Source: Bacillus sp. JCM 19058 (lineage in GTDB: Bacteria; Bacillota; Bacilli; Bacillales_H; Bacillaceae_D). From it: a stretch of DNA of 61,716 nt. This document shows positions 61,335 to 61,716 of the stretch, one piece after another. Below the pieces are notes generated by a model that was not told the DNA's origin, ran no database searches, and was given only the letters and a program-made list of their open reading frames with translations. The stretch covers positions 1 through 61,716 of the forward strand of contig BAXO01000023.1 in NCBI GenBank assembly GCA_001310555.1, given 5' to 3'. Both the position numbers and the translations under genes were made by a program. Position 1 is the stretch's first letter, and the number at the start of each line of letters is the position of its first letter.

Positions 61335-61657
61335 GTGAGAACGATTACATTGTGACGTCTCGCTTTATTTTAATCAAAATATGAGAACGATTACAGAGTG
61401 AAGTTTGCGAGGGTGAGCTAGGCTGGGACGCTGAAGGTCTTCCTAATCCAAAGTGGAGATAGAGTGTTCATTACAGGTTCTCTTCATTCAAGGTGGAAGA
61501 CAGAGCCGAACGATTGAAAAGCTTTGTAAAGCAAGCTAGAGAATAGGACTGTCATTTCAGGATTTTCTAAAGTAAAAGGAGCTGGCAGTGCTTCTGCTGT
61601 GGGGCTGAGCGGATGAATCATCTTTCTTGCTTTTTTTTAATGTGAGAACGATTACAG
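61335..61657 (+). promoter_or_regulatory. Three cre-like LacI/CcpA operator sites
   Basis: TGAGAACGATTACA occurs exactly at 61337-61350, 61382-61395 and 61643-61656. It fits the catabolite-responsive element pattern TGWNANCGNTNWCA at every fixed position on both strands. The spacings are 45 and 261 bases. Such a cluster suits DNA looping or repression by CcpA or a specific LacI-family regulator of a gene beyond the window end. Between the sites, 61400-61640 shows no coding frame. Confidence 0.6.
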
Positions 61658-61716
61658 ATATAAAAATGACAACAAAGGACGTCGATGAAGTGGGAATTTT
61701 AGTCATAGGCAGTTTT

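Overview
The window looks like a chromosomal stretch of a low-to-moderate-GC Bacillota, most likely a Bacillaceae member. The evidence is AGGAGG-type ribosome binding sites, intrinsic terminators, a ykoK/M-box leader, an OpuA system next to a GbsR-type regulator, and a locus with the gene set of Bacillus subtilis yxdJKLM-yxeA. The acidic OpuA binding protein would fit a salt- or alkali-adapted species (inference). No rRNA, tRNA, CRISPR array or intact mobile element was seen.

The sequence carries many single-base indels. More than 30 otherwise normal genes are split into two to five pieces, usually at A or T runs of 7-8 or at short G/C runs. The family-conserved protein continues in the next frame, so each such gene is annotated here as one CDS spanning its fragments. 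Sequencing or assembly error is the most economical reading. Only two remnants (integrase near 55.4 kb, alpha/beta hydrolase near 61 kb) look like genuine pseudogenes.

Layout. 0.6-9.5 kb: GH95 alpha-L-fucosidase, zinc alcohol dehydrogenase, oligoendopeptidase F (reverse), then a rhamnose lower-pathway operon (bifunctional rhamnulose-1-P aldolase/lactaldehyde dehydrogenase, an Anabaena-sensory-rhodopsin-transducer-like protein, a DeoR regulator). 10-19 kb: WYL and AraC regulators, a GNAT-RraB fusion, a large secreted M60 (enhancin-like) metallopeptidase, a small helical protein, and a sigma factor translationally coupled to an unknown protein. 19-21.4 kb: mgtE on the reverse strand behind an M-box magnesium riboswitch with an attenuator. 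21.6-26 kb: hexuronate catabolism (uxaC, GntR regulator, uxuA, uxuB), followed by a 41-bp tandem repeat. 26.4-30.6 kb: a cluster of unknown substrate (two Gfo/Idh/MocA oxidoreductases, AraC regulator, TIM-barrel sugar isomerase). 31-34.6 kb: an ABC exporter and a DinB-family protein. 34.9-37.5 kb, reverse: an OmpR-type two-component system and a secreted Asp-box protein. 38-40.6 kb, reverse: a multidrug ABC half-transporter and its MerR regulator. 41-43.5 kb: a GAF/HisKA_3 kinase, a NarL-type regulator and an Arg/Gly-rich single-pass membrane protein.

43.7-51.2 kb is housekeeping (LOG protein, MazG-like protein, galE, queA, SDR, GNAT, LysR, methyltransferase, membrane-anchored Mrr-like nuclease). 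51.2-55.1 kb is the glycine-betaine locus: a GbsR-like repressor divergent from opuAA-opuAB-opuAC, with a perfect 44-bp palindrome between them. 55.8-60.8 kb, reverse, is the Yxd peptide-sensing/detoxification system. The last 400 bases hold three cre-like LacI-family operator sites, probably serving a gene beyond the edge.

Taken together, the left half reads as a glycan and uronate scavenging region (fucose, rhamnose, glucuronate/galacturonate, glycoprotein proteolysis). The right half is stress and envelope sensing (Mg2+, osmolytes, antimicrobial peptides, drugs).
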